Shown piece by piece: positions 1 through 8,691 of a DNA stretch of 64,000 nt. The notes beneath the pieces were generated by a model, which saw only the letters and a program-made list of their open reading frames with translations, was not told where the DNA came from and searched no databases. Numbering within the stretch: the first letter of the stretch is position 1; the number at the start of each line of letters is the position of its first letter. The DNA is from Pseudobdellovibrionaceae bacterium. Its GTDB lineage: Bacteria > Bdellovibrionota > Bdellovibrionia > Bdellovibrionales > UBA1609. A program made the translations under genes and the position numbers. The stretch covers positions 1,736,001-1,800,000 of the forward strand of contig JACKAM010000001.1 of assembly GCA_020635075.1 (NCBI GenBank), read 5' to 3'.

Positions 1-1266
1 GATTCCGGTAAGAGGATTCAAAACCTCGTGGGCCGCGCGTCCCGCAATTTCACCGACTGCCGCGAGACGGGTTGTGCGCAACAAGGCCTCCTGGGCCTTT
101 TTCACCGCCTGGTTTTGAACCTCAAGCTGATGGGTTCTCTCCTTGACCTTGTTTTCCAGCTCGGCATTGATATGTTCCAGTTCTTCGCGAGATTGCTTGA
201 GATCGCGAATCATGTGATTGAAGGACTTGGCCAACACCGAGATCTCATCTTTGGTCTTGACCGCGATTTGGGTTTCCAAATCTCCCTCAGAAACATTGCG
301 CATTCCACCCATCAACGTTTCCAGCGGGCGAGTGAGCGAACGCGAGAACAGGATGGCAGCAATGAACGAAGCTGTGAGGACTATGAGAGCAAAGAACAAG
401 GAGCGATAAATCAGGTGGTAGACCACAGCAAAGGCCTTGTCCTCACTCACCCGAGAGACCACCATAATGCGTTTGTTAAAGGCTTTTGAGAAGGCTCCCA
501 ATACTTTCTTGCCATCCACCTCGGCCGGTAACACGCTGGTGTTGAGTGGGTGCTCCATGGCCTTGAGGATCAATGCATCAGGGCTTCCCTCTTGTCCCAT
601 CATTTCCACTTTCGGGTGGGCCAGAATCTCACCCTTTTCGTTGGTGATAAAAACCTCATTGAGAGTGGCGCGGCCAAGAGCCGTCATCAGCTTGTCGGCG
701 CGAAGATAGCTAATCACCGCGTACTGTCTTACTGGAACTCCGGCCTCGGTCTCTTCCACAACACTGCGGCCAAAACCCACCAGGGGAGGCCCATCCAGAA
801 TCGTGGCGTTCCATACCGCTTCACCTTCGACCCGAATGCGGTCGAAGGGTATGGGACGCTTTGCCGGAAGCTGATTGAGAAAGTACTCCTCTTTGATTCC
901 GTAGGTCTCGAGGTAAGTGCCACTGGTATAAAGGGCCTTTTCCACCCGGCTGAAGCCGTCACTTCCGCCGACAAAGACGGTTTCAGAATCACTCTCCAGC
1001 AACTCCCGCATAAGGCGGTTTGAACGTCCCTTGTTTTCGTTAAAGAAAAAGGCCACTAACTTGATTTTGTCTGCTACACCTTGGAAGAAGGTCTCAATGT
1101 CTGAGGCAATGTTGGTCACCGCGCTCCTGTTATAGTCATAGACCAACTCGGTTTTATCACCCTTAAGGATTTTGGCGGCCAGGCCCAGGTAGGCACCGAC
1201 ACACAAAACCAGCAACAGTGTCGTGACAATCAGAAATTTATAACGAATAGAGAACAGCGGCCTCAT
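1..1266 (-). CDS. Sensor histidine kinase, C-terminus cut off by window edge
   Basis: The reading frame runs on the minus strand from an ATG at 1266 to the window edge, giving 422 residues without a stop. It starts with a short cytoplasmic tail and a membrane segment (about residues 9-31). A periplasmic sensor region of about 250 residues follows, then a second membrane segment (about 286-307), a HAMP linker (about 308-360), a coiled coil, and the start of a HisKA dimerisation domain with an H-box reading AAHEVLNPL. His413 is the expected phospho-acceptor. The ATP-binding domain lies outside the window. The layout is that of a membrane-bound two-component kinase. The ligand is unknown and no response regulator is visible next to it. 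Kinase identity rests on the H-box; the periplasmic part looks like a dCACHE-type sensor, but that is inference. Confidence 0.8.
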   Translation of the reverse strand, partial: MRPLFSIRYKFLIVTTLLLVLCVGAYLGLAAKILKGDKTELVYDYNRSAVTNIASDIETFFQGVADKIKLVAFFFNENKGRSNRLMRELLESDSETVFVGGSDGFSRVEKALYTSGTYLETYGIKEEYFLNQLPAKRPIPFDRIRVEGEAVWNATILDGPPLVGFGRSVVEETEAGVPVRQYAVISYLRADKLMTALGRATLNEVFITNEKGEILAHPKVEMMGQEGSPDALILKAMEHPLNTSVLPAEVDGKKVLGAFSKAFNKRIMVVSRVSEDKAFAVVYHLIYRSLFFALIVLTASFIAAILFSRSLTRPLETLMGGMRNVSEGDLETQIAVKTKDEISVLAKSFNHMIRDLKQSREELEHINAELENKVKERTHQLEVQNQAVKKAQEALLRTTRLAAVGEIAGRAAHEVLNPLTGI

Positions 1267-1403
1267 CTATATATTCTCCCGTCTTTTTATCGGAGCAATA
1301 ACAGGGAGAATTCACGGCCTGACTCAAAAGGAGTCACAGCCCAACAAAGATCTCCACCTTGGTCGGGAAATGATGCGGCAACTACCAGAGTACAGACTTC
1401 AAG

Positions 1404-2540
1404 TTACCGCTTGGTGCGCACTAATACTGGGGATGTCTCCGTCGACAGCCCCGAACTGGAGGATGAGATGCCCTTTACGCTGTAGGTCGTGTTAGGCAAA
1501 AGGCCTGAGATAGTCATCGTGTGGTCAAATCGGAAGCCTTTTTTCTTCGAAGTCAAAACCTCTCCAGTACCAACATTGGTCCACTCCACTTCAGTGGTGG
1601 CCGCCTTATCGGTCGACCATGAAACTGAAATCGTTGTCTGTTGCACGTCGGTCACCAGGTAGTCCTCGATAACAGGAGCGGTTTCGTTACAAGGATTCTC
1701 TTCCGGTTTTTCCAAATAGTAATGATCAGAACTCACCACTTGCCAACCACGATCCAAGAGACCCTGATAAGCGGCCTGAGGCGAAGGCGGATTCTGGGTG
1801 GAGTCGAAATATCGACTGTTACCCTGGCGACCGCACTCAGGGTCATTGGCATCACCGTTCCAAGGACGCCACATAATAATTAAAGAAATGTGATAACGAG
1901 GCCCTTGGTAGTAATCCACTTCAAAAGGAATATACTGCCCCTCTTGGATATCCACGGGATAGGTTCCACAGCCCATACGCGTGGGATGGGTGCCATCATT
2001 ATTGACCACTTCCTGCCAATCTCCGTTGGCATCCTGCATGCGCAGGACCGCGCCATCGTCAGAGAGAATGGCAAACTGATACAGCCCCGAGCTCTCACCG
2101 GGAGCGAGAGTAAACTGACTCTTAAAGTTAATACCGAAATACTCATACAAGGTGTCACCCTGAGGAGTGGTGATCACATCTCCGGAACGGGTGACAAACC
2201 CTCGATCCCAGGGGCGGGTGGGAATACTGAGTTGGTTAAAAAACAAACTCACCTCATCCACCGGATGGGCATAGGTAATATAGTCGACGGCGCGGGTGTA
2301 GTTGGTCTCTCCGGGCAGGGTGTAGAACAGTTTACCCAAGATCCCTTGGGTGCGGTCCCCTAACTGCTCGGAGCCATCGAACGGATTACATACATAGGTA
2401 CTGGGATCGGGGGGCATATAAGGTGGAACAATGTCCACATCGGTGCCTCCTCCAGCATCAACGGAATCCCCTTCCTTACAGGCCGACAGAGCGACCATAA
2501 GGAATACCATAAGGGCGAATAAACGGACCGTAACCCTCAT
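1404..2540 (-). CDS. Lipoprotein with PA14-like and fibronectin type III domains
   Basis: The 378-residue product begins with a basic n-region, a hydrophobic stretch and the lipobox LSAC (Cys at about 20), so it should be a lipidated envelope or surface protein. The middle section (about residues 65-230) has the pattern of a PA14 domain: a YEYFGINFKSQFTL stretch, LSDDGAVLRMQD, and later VDYYQGPRYHISLIIMW. PA14 domains usually bind carbohydrate. The last 90 residues resemble a fibronectin type III fold (TTISVSWSTDKAATTEVEW, then LLPNTTYSV). Between the two are several Cys and the phrase SSDHYYLEKPEENPC. No catalytic motif is visible. It is transcribed towards the sensor kinase, with a 137-bp gap. 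A role in surface glycan binding is plausible but inferred only. Confidence 0.75.
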   Translation of the reverse strand: MRVTVRLFALMVFLMVALSACKEGDSVDAGGGTDVDIVPPYMPPDPSTYVCNPFDGSEQLGDRTQGILGKLFYTLPGETNYTRAVDYITYAHPVDEVSLFFNQLSIPTRPWDRGFVTRSGDVITTPQGDTLYEYFGINFKSQFTLAPGESSGLYQFAILSDDGAVLRMQDANGDWQEVVNNDGTHPTRMGCGTYPVDIQEGQYIPFEVDYYQGPRYHISLIIMWRPWNGDANDPECGRQGNSRYFDSTQNPPSPQAAYQGLLDRGWQVVSSDHYYLEKPEENPCNETAPVIEDYLVTDVQQTTISVSWSTDKAATTEVEWTNVGTGEVLTSKKKGFRFDHTMTISGLLPNTTYSVKGISSSSSGLSTETSPVLVRTKR

Positions 2541-2590
2541 AATTTCTCCTCACACAAACATCACAACCGTTTTCCAGTATAGTGCTTAAC

Positions 2591-2608
2591 TTTTCAACAT
2601 GCTGAAAA
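2591..2608. repeat. Imperfect 18-bp palindrome upstream of the PA14 lipoprotein gene
   Basis: The stretch TTTTCAACATGCTGAAAA matches its own reverse complement at 16 of 18 positions. It lies about 50 bp upstream of the lipoprotein start at 2540, where an operator could sit. The rest of the 372-bp gap 2541-2912 holds a second hairpin (2749-2769, TTTTCCC and GGGAAAA arms) next to the rpsD promoter. No further gene is seen in the gap. Confidence 0.3.
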
Positions 2609-2774
2609 TACTTAGTTTTTGTCGTTTTTTGGGACGTTTTTGTGGATCATTTTTGGACCCAAGGGGAATATCCCCATTGGCCATTCCCAACTAACTGAAA
2701 TTTGAAAGGAATTTTACTTGATAGGCCAAGACCGCGATATTTGCGGACTTTTCCCGGAAAATGGGAAAAGGCCG

Positions 2775-2803
2775 TTGCGAATTGAGAATTTTCTTAGTAT
2801 ACG
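2775..2803 (+). promoter_or_regulatory. Probable sigma-70-type promoter of rpsD
   Basis: TTGCGA (2775-2780) and TATACG (2798-2803) are separated by exactly 17 bp. This is the only good match to a housekeeping promoter in the gap before rpsD. A hairpin with 7-bp arms (2749-2755 and 2763-2769) ends 5 bp upstream of the -35 box. Transcription would start near 2810 and leave a leader of about 100 nt. Confidence 0.5.
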
Positions 2804-2813
2804 AGTCCATTCA

Positions 2814-2865
2814 GGTTCTATCGGCTTAAGGGGCTACCCCGGGGTTTTCCAACTTCGCCGGAACC
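2814..2865 (+). promoter_or_regulatory. Structured 5' leader of rpsD, candidate S4 autoregulatory site
   Basis: Within the predicted rpsD leader, GGTTC (2814-2818) can pair with GAACC (2861-2865) and CGGC (2822-2825) with GCCG (2857-2860). Inside them GGGG (2830-2833) pairs with CCCC (2837-2840) around a CTA loop. Ribosomal protein S4 is known to repress its own operon by binding a structured leader in other bacteria. A similar role here is inferred from position and folding only. Confidence 0.4.
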
Positions 2866-2912
2866 GAATTGCGCGCAGAAACTGAAAAGTAGCTCAAAGA
2901 AGAGGTTTTGGA

Positions 2913-3545
2913 ATGAGCAAAAAAGTGGGCAAAATCGCTCGTTATCGTATTCAACGTCGATTGGGAGTTGAACTTCCTGGCCTGGGTAAAGCCGGTGCAT
3001 TGGAAAGACGTCCCTATCCTCCTGGTCAAAACGGCAATCGTCGCCGCAAATATTCTGACTTTGCTCTCCGCTTGGAAGAGAAACAGAAAATCCGCTGCAA
3101 TTATGAGCTTCGTGAAAAGCAATTGCGTCGTTTTATCCGCGATGCCAAGCGTGGTTCTGGAACCAACTGGGTTGCTAAATTGGCAGGTCTCCTAGAGAGC
3201 CGCCTGGATTCAGTTGTTTTCCGTCTTGGTTTTGCACCCAGCATCCGTTCTGCTCGTCAATTGGTGAGCCATGGTCACGTGATGGTTGATGGCAAAATTG
3301 TTACTGTTGGTTCTTGTGTATTGAAGCCTGGTGCAAAAGTAAGCCTTAAACCTAAGGCCTACGAAAACCAGATTTATCTTCGTGCCCAACAAGCCCCCCG
3401 CCTTGAGCTTCCTGACTTCCTCCGCCGTGAAGAAGAAAATGGAGCCCAAGTAGGCGTTGTTCAGGCAGTACCTGGTCTTGAGCATGTCCCGTTTCAATTC
3501 GATTCAGGACTGTTCACTGAGTACTACGCTGCTCGCAAAGCCTAA
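2913..3545 (+). CDS. rpsD: 30S ribosomal protein S4
   Basis: This 210-residue protein matches S4 along its length. It has the basic N-terminal region with ERRPYPPGQNGNRRRKYSDF, the central EKQKIRCNYELREKQLRRF helix, and the S4 RNA-binding motif (about residues 95-155) with SRLDSVVFRLGFAPSIRSAR and QLVSHGHVMVDGK. It ends in the usual acidic LFTEYYA tail. S4 binds 16S rRNA early in 30S assembly. The N-terminus lacks the four-Cys zinc finger, so it belongs to the zinc-independent type. The ATG at 2913 follows an AGAGG ribosome-binding site. Unlike most bacterial rpsD genes it is not beside rpsM, rpsK or rpoA; it stands alone between lipoprotein genes with its own promoter and terminator. Whether a second copy exists elsewhere cannot be seen. 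Confidence 0.97.
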   Translation: MSKKVGKIARYRIQRRLGVELPGLGKAGALERRPYPPGQNGNRRRKYSDFALRLEEKQKIRCNYELREKQLRRFIRDAKRGSGTNWVAKLAGLLESRLDSVVFRLGFAPSIRSARQLVSHGHVMVDGKIVTVGSCVLKPGAKVSLKPKAYENQIYLRAQQAPRLELPDFLRREEENGAQVGVVQAVPGLEHVPFQFDSGLFTEYYAARKA

Positions 3546-3579
3546 TTAAGTTCTAGTCGCCTTTTTGGCTGCCAGGAAC

Positions 3580-3612
3580 AAAAAAAGACAGGTCAATGAC
3601 CTGTCTTTTTTT
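3580..3612 (+). terminator. Rho-independent terminator of rpsD
   Basis: GACAGGTC (3587-3594) and GACCTGTC (3598-3605) form a perfect 8-bp stem with an AAT loop. A run of seven T follows (3606-3612) and a run of A precedes, so the signal is symmetric and could stop transcription from either side. Confidence 0.92.
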
Positions 3613-3640
3613 ATGAGTGTCAGGCATTCCACACTGATGA

Positions 3641-3677
3641 ATCGATCTGAGAATTAAAAAAACATTCTCAGAACGAT
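3641..3677. repeat. 14-bp inverted repeat upstream of the Gly-rich lipoprotein gene
   Basis: ATCGATCTGAGAAT (3641-3654) and ATTCTCAGAACGAT (3664-3677) are inverted copies with one mismatch. They are separated by TAAAAAAAC. The repeat ends 45 bp before the ATG at 3723. There is no T-run, so an operator or an mRNA 5' stem-loop is more likely than a terminator. Confidence 0.5.
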
Positions 3678-3722
3678 TCACCACCTCTCAAATGTACGCC
3701 CACAACTTCCGATAAACATAAT

Positions 3723-6482
3723 ATGGAAAAGAAGTACGTTTATTCCCCCGTCCATATTCTATTTCTATTGGCCCTGGTTTTCTCCATGGGGTGCGAGCGC
3801 AACCCGAGTGGAAAAACCCAAGTCAGGCTCTCCCTGCAGGATATTTACCAAAGTCGCAATGGTGCCCAAAGCAGTGGTGACCAAATCACCAAGGTTGCCA
3901 TCAATGTTCACAATCCGGCAGGTGGCCCACCCATTGTTGGTGGCTGGGAACCCATGCACCACGATAGTGCTGTCCAGGAAATGCCTCCACCCGAGTTTAT
4001 TCTCCCCGTTCAAGAGGGGCCAAACCAATTGGTACAGGTCCTCATTGTCACCGACAAACTCACCGGCGGCACCATCTTCGACTATGGAGATCAATTGGTA
4101 AATATTGTTCCCGGCAACAATGTTGTTGAGGTGGTCACCCAAACTCTCGCCAATGGCGAAGCGAGTGCTGAGGCTGGGATTCGCTACATTAGAGCGGACG
4201 GAACTGGTCCAACAGGCGTGGTGGAAATGCTCTACCAGCCCCCTGGAGCCAATAAACCCCTGATGCTTGTTCATGAGCTGTACGCGGCCGGCGGATGGAT
4301 GAATGCACACTTGTTTCAAACGACTCCCCTGCAATATCGCCTACGCGAAACGGGCGAAATGCTGTTTTCAAATTTGAACTATAGTCATCCAGACTTTGCT
4401 GTATCCACCAGGATGATGCATATGAAACATCCGGTGTTCTATGCGGATGAAATGCACGATCAAGCGGCACCCTACGAAATGATTCCAGCCGGCGAATACT
4501 TTATGGGCTTTGCCGGACCCGGAAGTACGGGCAAAACGGTTTGCTATGATGTGAGTGACAATTCCAACATGAGCAAGGCCTGGGTGGATAGTAGTGGATC
4601 AGTCCCCTTTCAATGGTCGGGAACTTCGGGCGACACGGGAGATTTTCACCGCACGGCCGGTGGAGCAGATGAAACCAGTGGACCCTGCACTGGCGGAACT
4701 CCATTTGTCGATACTCTAAAACTCCAGTGGGAAGAATTGGGTGAGGGCGGCGGCGGCCGTGGCCTGTATGGATTTGAAGGGATCTTTGCCATGCAAAAGG
4801 GCAAGTACGGTATGACGCCCGCTCAATCCCTCTATCAAAGTCGCTTGAACACAGCCGCACTGTCCTGGCAGGCCCTGCCGGGAGTTTTCACCGGTCCGGG
4901 CGCCGTTACGGGGGTAAAAGTCTTCAAACGCTACGACCCCAATCATAACAGTGATTATCGATTCAATGACCAAATCGCCTGTCACGAGCTGACGACAAAG
5001 TTTGGCTTTTCGTTCGCGGCTGATCTTCCCGGTGCGGCGGCAAATTCTGTCCTTCTACAAGGACTCAGTCCCACCAATGTCTATGATCAACAGGTAGTGA
5101 TTTGTCCCTACGACGCCGGCGGAAAATTTCTTAATGGGGCCGCTACAGAAGTGCGTGACATCGGAAGTGGTGTGGCCACCTTCGGAACAGGTGCTGATGG
5201 AACTCGCACGATCAGCACGAATGTATCCAACCCAGCAGCAGACATATCCATCTTGGGCGGGAAGGTCCTAATGGCCAAGCGCCTCGTAGAGGCCGTTTCG
5301 CCTGATGGGGGCACCCTCACCCTACAGGGGGGAACTCTTAACTCTCCAAATACCGAATTTGAAGTAGGCGACGAAATTCTTTGGATGGTGCTGGCGGAAG
5401 ACGCTGACAATTGTGGACCTGAGTTGATGCCCGGTATGTATGGCTACAACTATGTGCGCAGCCTTAATACCACTTCACGCACTTTAACCCTCTTGGCCCC
5501 GATTGTTCTCAATGGATCGGCGGTTTCAGCCTCTGCTTTGACCACTGCGGACGTCAATCAGGGGGGCAGCTTCTGCCGGGTGTTTGTTCAACGAGTTCCT
5601 CATTTTAATAACTTAACTTTGGATGCCTCTGGGGGAACAAGACTGTTTGATGCTTCTTCCCTGCAAATTAACACCTCGGGCGGAGGTGTTCTCGCTTTTC
5701 GAGTGAATGGAGTGATGGACTACCTTGGAAACAGCAACTTTGCCATTACCGCCAGCGGCTACGGCTACCGTGGGGGTCAATGGACAGCCACGTCGCGCAC
5801 CGGAGACTCTTATCTTGGTTACAAATCAAACTATCTGAGCCCTGTCGGCAATGCTGGTGGTGGCTTTAACCTCTACGGAGGCGGCGGCGGAGGAGGAGGA
5901 GCCTCGGGTGGTAATGGCGGAAGTGCTTCAGGCACCCAAGCTGGAGGCCAGGGTGCTCCCACGATGGACCTGCAATGCGGAGGAACCTGTCACTGGGAAG
6001 ACTTCTTCATCATGGGTGGAGGCGGTGGTGCCGGTTCCCAGTCCCTTGGTGATGGGGGCAATGGTGGCGGTATCGTGGCCGTCTATGCCCGCACCATCAA
6101 TCGTACCAGCGGATCTGGAATGGCCATCTTTAGATCGGATGGAATGAACGGCAATAATGTTAGCGGGGCTGGTGAGGACACCGGTGGTGGTGGCGGTGGC
6201 GGTACTGTTCAAGTCGTCGCTCAAACACTGGATACCAATCTTAATCTCTACGCGACGGGTGGCCCAGGAGGGAGCGCCTCTGGGACCGGAACTGCCCGAG
6301 CCGGTGGTGGCGGTGGTGGTGGCCGACTGATTGGCCGTGCCTGCCAGGGATCTGGAAACTTCCCGGCGCCAGACGCCAACCCCGGATCAGGGGGAACTGG
6401 CACCGAAAGTAATGGTGCACCCGGATCTGTTGGCTGGAATGATGTTTCTATCAACACTAATCAGAGTCAGTGCTGGGAGTAG
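3723..6482 (+). CDS. Large secreted lipoprotein with a glycine-rich C-terminal third
   Basis: The 919-residue product has a lipoprotein signal (hydrophobic LFLLALVFSMGC, Cys24) and should be anchored in the envelope or exposed at the surface. Residues 25-200 resemble a beta-rich domain. The central part carries paired Cys and no recognisable catalytic motif. From about residue 700 the chain is dominated by Gly tracts (runs of 7-8 Gly) mixed with Ser, Ala and Asn, a low-complexity composition seen in secreted adhesive or structural proteins. It ends in WNDVSINTNQSQCWE. There is no strong ribosome-binding site before the ATG at 3723. An inverted repeat lies upstream and a 104-nt palindrome begins two bases after the stop codon. 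I do not recognise a named family. A surface structural or adhesion role is inferred from composition. Confidence 0.75.
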   Translation: MEKKYVYSPVHILFLLALVFSMGCERNPSGKTQVRLSLQDIYQSRNGAQSSGDQITKVAINVHNPAGGPPIVGGWEPMHHDSAVQEMPPPEFILPVQEGPNQLVQVLIVTDKLTGGTIFDYGDQLVNIVPGNNVVEVVTQTLANGEASAEAGIRYIRADGTGPTGVVEMLYQPPGANKPLMLVHELYAAGGWMNAHLFQTTPLQYRLRETGEMLFSNLNYSHPDFAVSTRMMHMKHPVFYADEMHDQAAPYEMIPAGEYFMGFAGPGSTGKTVCYDVSDNSNMSKAWVDSSGSVPFQWSGTSGDTGDFHRTAGGADETSGPCTGGTPFVDTLKLQWEELGEGGGGRGLYGFEGIFAMQKGKYGMTPAQSLYQSRLNTAALSWQALPGVFTGPGAVTGVKVFKRYDPNHNSDYRFNDQIACHELTTKFGFSFAADLPGAAANSVLLQGLSPTNVYDQQVVICPYDAGGKFLNGAATEVRDIGSGVATFGTGADGTRTISTNVSNPAADISILGGKVLMAKRLVEAVSPDGGTLTLQGGTLNSPNTEFEVGDEILWMVLAEDADNCGPELMPGMYGYNYVRSLNTTSRTLTLLAPIVLNGSAVSASALTTADVNQGGSFCRVFVQRVPHFNNLTLDASGGTRLFDASSLQINTSGGGVLAFRVNGVMDYLGNSNFAITASGYGYRGGQWTATSRTGDSYLGYKSNYLSPVGNAGGGFNLYGGGGGGGGASGGNGGSASGTQAGGQGAPTMDLQCGGTCHWEDFFIMGGGGGAGSQSLGDGGNGGGIVAVYARTINRTSGSGMAIFRSDGMNGNNVSGAGEDTGGGGGGGTVQVVAQTLDTNLNLYATGGPGGSASGTGTARAGGGGGGGRLIGRACQGSGNFPAPDANPGSGGTGTESNGAPGSVGWNDVSINTNQSQCWE

Positions 6483-6483
6483 C

Positions 6484-6587
6484 AATTTGGTTCCAGGTCC
6501 TCAAACGGGATGCGCCACAACAAAGCAATCTCACTTATGAGATTCCTTTGTTGTGGCGCATCCCGTTTGAGGACCTGGAACCAAATT
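6484..6587. repeat. Near-perfect 104-nt palindrome directly after the Gly-rich lipoprotein gene
   Basis: The arms 6484-6525 and 6546-6587 are perfect 42-bp inverted copies. The centre (6526-6545) adds one C/C mismatch and then a further 7-bp stem (AATCTCA and TGAGATT) around a CTTA loop. The whole thing is a 50-position hairpin with a single mismatch. It starts two bases after the stop codon at 6482. No T-run follows, so it is far longer than, and unlike, a normal terminator. Confidence 0.95.
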
Positions 6588-6729
6588 TCTGGCCCAATAT
6601 TGTCACTCAAGGCCCAATCTCGGAGCTTTAAGGCTGCCAAAAGCCTGTGATTTTTCCATGACTGTCAAACTATCCGGCACAGAGGTTGCTCCCTGTGGGA
6701 ACGGATTTATCGATACAGGAGGAAATCGA

Positions 6730-7257
6730 ATGTTTCGAGTGGCTGGTTTGGTCGCCTTTTTGGCTATGACTTTTGTGGCTGTTCCTGCTGGAGCAGTGAA
6801 GGTCAACTACAAGACTCTCAAGCGCCGTGCTTACTTCACCCCAGAAGCCGGAAGCAGTGGCCTCTATGCGCCCATGGATTTACGTCGCAAGAAGTTCACC
6901 TTTACGCCAACTGACAATGAGATCTGTGGCCGCGTCTTGGTTCGCGACCAGGACAATTTGGCCTACTCCTGCACCCTGGAACTTCCCACTCGCGCAAGCA
7001 TGGCCAAGTTGCGGGAGCACATGAGTGACCGGGAAATCGCGGTCAAGTTTGGTGGCTTGGACAAAAAAGTGCAAATTCGAGTTTCCCAGGACGCCCGCTT
7101 CGTCACATTTTCCACTCGATTTGATGACACTGGCCTGGACTTCGAGACCGCTGAGTTTAATGATGAGTTCTTTTCTGTCTACGCCAAATCAGCCCAACTG
7201 ATTATCGGCGAGGCCATGAACAAGCAGCGATTGCGCATCAAAGTTCTGGAAAACTAA
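6730..7257 (+). CDS. Secreted protein of unknown function
   Basis: The product is 175 residues from the ATG at 6730. That start is preferred over an upstream in-frame ATG at 6658 because AGGAGG (6717-6722) lies 7 bp before it and a signal peptide (MFRVAGLVAFLAMTFVAVPAGA) begins there. The mature part has about 150 residues and two Cys (ICGRV and YSCTLE). It is rich in charged residues and beta-strand patterns, with the phrase RFVTFSTRFDDTGLDFETAEF. It is probably periplasmic. I do not recognise the family. It stands alone, with the palindrome upstream and a convergent gene 10 bp downstream. Confidence 0.75.
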   Translation: MFRVAGLVAFLAMTFVAVPAGAVKVNYKTLKRRAYFTPEAGSSGLYAPMDLRRKKFTFTPTDNEICGRVLVRDQDNLAYSCTLELPTRASMAKLREHMSDREIAVKFGGLDKKVQIRVSQDARFVTFSTRFDDTGLDFETAEFNDEFFSVYAKSAQLIIGEAMNKQRLRIKVLEN

Positions 7258-7267
7258 GGAGATCTCC

Positions 7268-8608
7268 CTAGAAGGCCTGATAAAAGCCTAATAGCTCATC
7301 AAGACAGCTGCTCGATGTTGCCGTCCCGTACTCGATAGCTCCCACTTCAGTGGTTGCTGTTCTTACCTGCCCACAATAGTCATGAAGGGCCGCCGGATCG
7401 CGGGTGGTGGTATCCATATCCGACTCACCTTTTTGCGTGAGTTTAAAGTCCCCAGCCAGATAATTGTTAAACAGGTCTTCCCCTTCTCGAATCTGATTAC
7501 CCGTATTCATGATGATGCCTCCCTTGTTGCTTGCCCAAATCGAACCAGAGACAAGGTTGTTGATCACCCGAGCGGTCGCTTCTGAGTCCCGAACATGAAT
7601 TCCCTCAGTGCCAACCAAGGTATTTTGAATCACCAAAGTATTATTGGCCTTGTTAAGATAAATGCCCGCGTCACTACAGCCGATCACAATGTTATTGCGG
7701 ACAGTACCGTTAGTATGCTCCGTTGAACAGTTCATGTTTTCACAGGATTGAGAGAGAGAGAGCCCGTCACCGCCGAGAGAAAGTCCAACGCGAGTGCCAC
7801 TGGCCAGGTATCGGGAGCAAGCCACGAGATTGGACTCAAAGACGGCATCTCGGGAGTTCCCCCGCAAGGATATTCCGTAGCTGGTCTTATCTCCCAAATT
7901 CTTGGAAAAATCATAGAGAAAGTTGCGGCGAAAAGTCCAACGTGCCCCGCCACTGACATCGATGAAATTGACATTGCCAGAAGTGTCCCGCGCTGATGAG
8001 TTGTATAGCCGGTTATTGGCCAGCAACACATCGTTGGCAAATTTGTATGGTGACCCACTGACCCCAGAGCCGCTACCACGAATCATAGAATTGAATTCTG
8101 TCATGGTGTTATTGCGTACAATAAGGTGATCGGCCTCACCTCGAATATGGACCGCGTTTTCGCACTTGCTATGGTCTCCCGGAATACAGGAACCACGGAT
8201 CACCAGATTTTCCAAGATCCAGTAAGGAGCGCGAACAACAAAGCCTTCCGTCGGTGACGAACCTGGGTTCATTTCCAAAAGTGCATCGCCGGCCATAGCT
8301 GCCCGTAGACGAATGGGCTCCTCTGATGTCCCGGCCCTCGCAATCATCACGTTGCCTTCGATCTCATAACTTCCGGGACCGATGATGATGTCGTCCCCTG
8401 GCTCAGCAAGAGCCAGAGCACTGGTGAGTTCTTCCACCGTCGTCACTTTGATTTCACGTTTAAAACTTGGATCCCCCGGCAGGGGAGAAAGTGTTTCCTC
8501 TGAGCCAAGGCGCAGGCTGTTGCGGGCCTGAAATTCCCCACTGCAGCCAAGCAATATGACTGCCAGAATCATAGTCCCCCAGATATAAGTACCTAAAATC
8601 CGTCTCAT
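7268..8608 (-). CDS. Lipoprotein with right-handed beta-helix fold, polysaccharide-lyase-like
   Basis: From the ATG at 8608 the product is 446 residues with a lipobox (ILAVILLGC). A longer frame back to a TTG at 8659 lacks the features of a start. After the signal the chain shows EELTSALALAEPGDDIIIGPGSY, the typical entry into a parallel beta-helix of the chondroitinase B/alginate lyase type. Repeated turns follow, such as IVRNNTMTEFNSMIRGSGSG, FESNLVACSR, VRNNIVIGCSDAGIYL, VIQNTLVGTEGIHV and VINNLVSGSIW. Family members bind or cleave acidic polysaccharides. The usual catalytic Lys and Arg cannot be assigned with confidence here, so a binding role is equally possible. It should be located on the outer membrane. 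Confidence 0.75.
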   Translation of the reverse strand: MRRILGTYIWGTMILAVILLGCSGEFQARNSLRLGSEETLSPLPGDPSFKREIKVTTVEELTSALALAEPGDDIIIGPGSYEIEGNVMIARAGTSEEPIRLRAAMAGDALLEMNPGSSPTEGFVVRAPYWILENLVIRGSCIPGDHSKCENAVHIRGEADHLIVRNNTMTEFNSMIRGSGSGVSGSPYKFANDVLLANNRLYNSSARDTSGNVNFIDVSGGARWTFRRNFLYDFSKNLGDKTSYGISLRGNSRDAVFESNLVACSRYLASGTRVGLSLGGDGLSLSQSCENMNCSTEHTNGTVRNNIVIGCSDAGIYLNKANNTLVIQNTLVGTEGIHVRDSEATARVINNLVSGSIWASNKGGIIMNTGNQIREGEDLFNNYLAGDFKLTQKGESDMDTTTRDPAALHDYCGQVRTATTEVGAIEYGTATSSSCLDELLGFYQAF

Positions 8609-8691
8609 TTTCAGACCCGTCCCCCAATTGCCATCTTGGCAATAAGAAGAATACTGCAATAAGGGAACCGGGCGAGACGCAACCTATGGCA

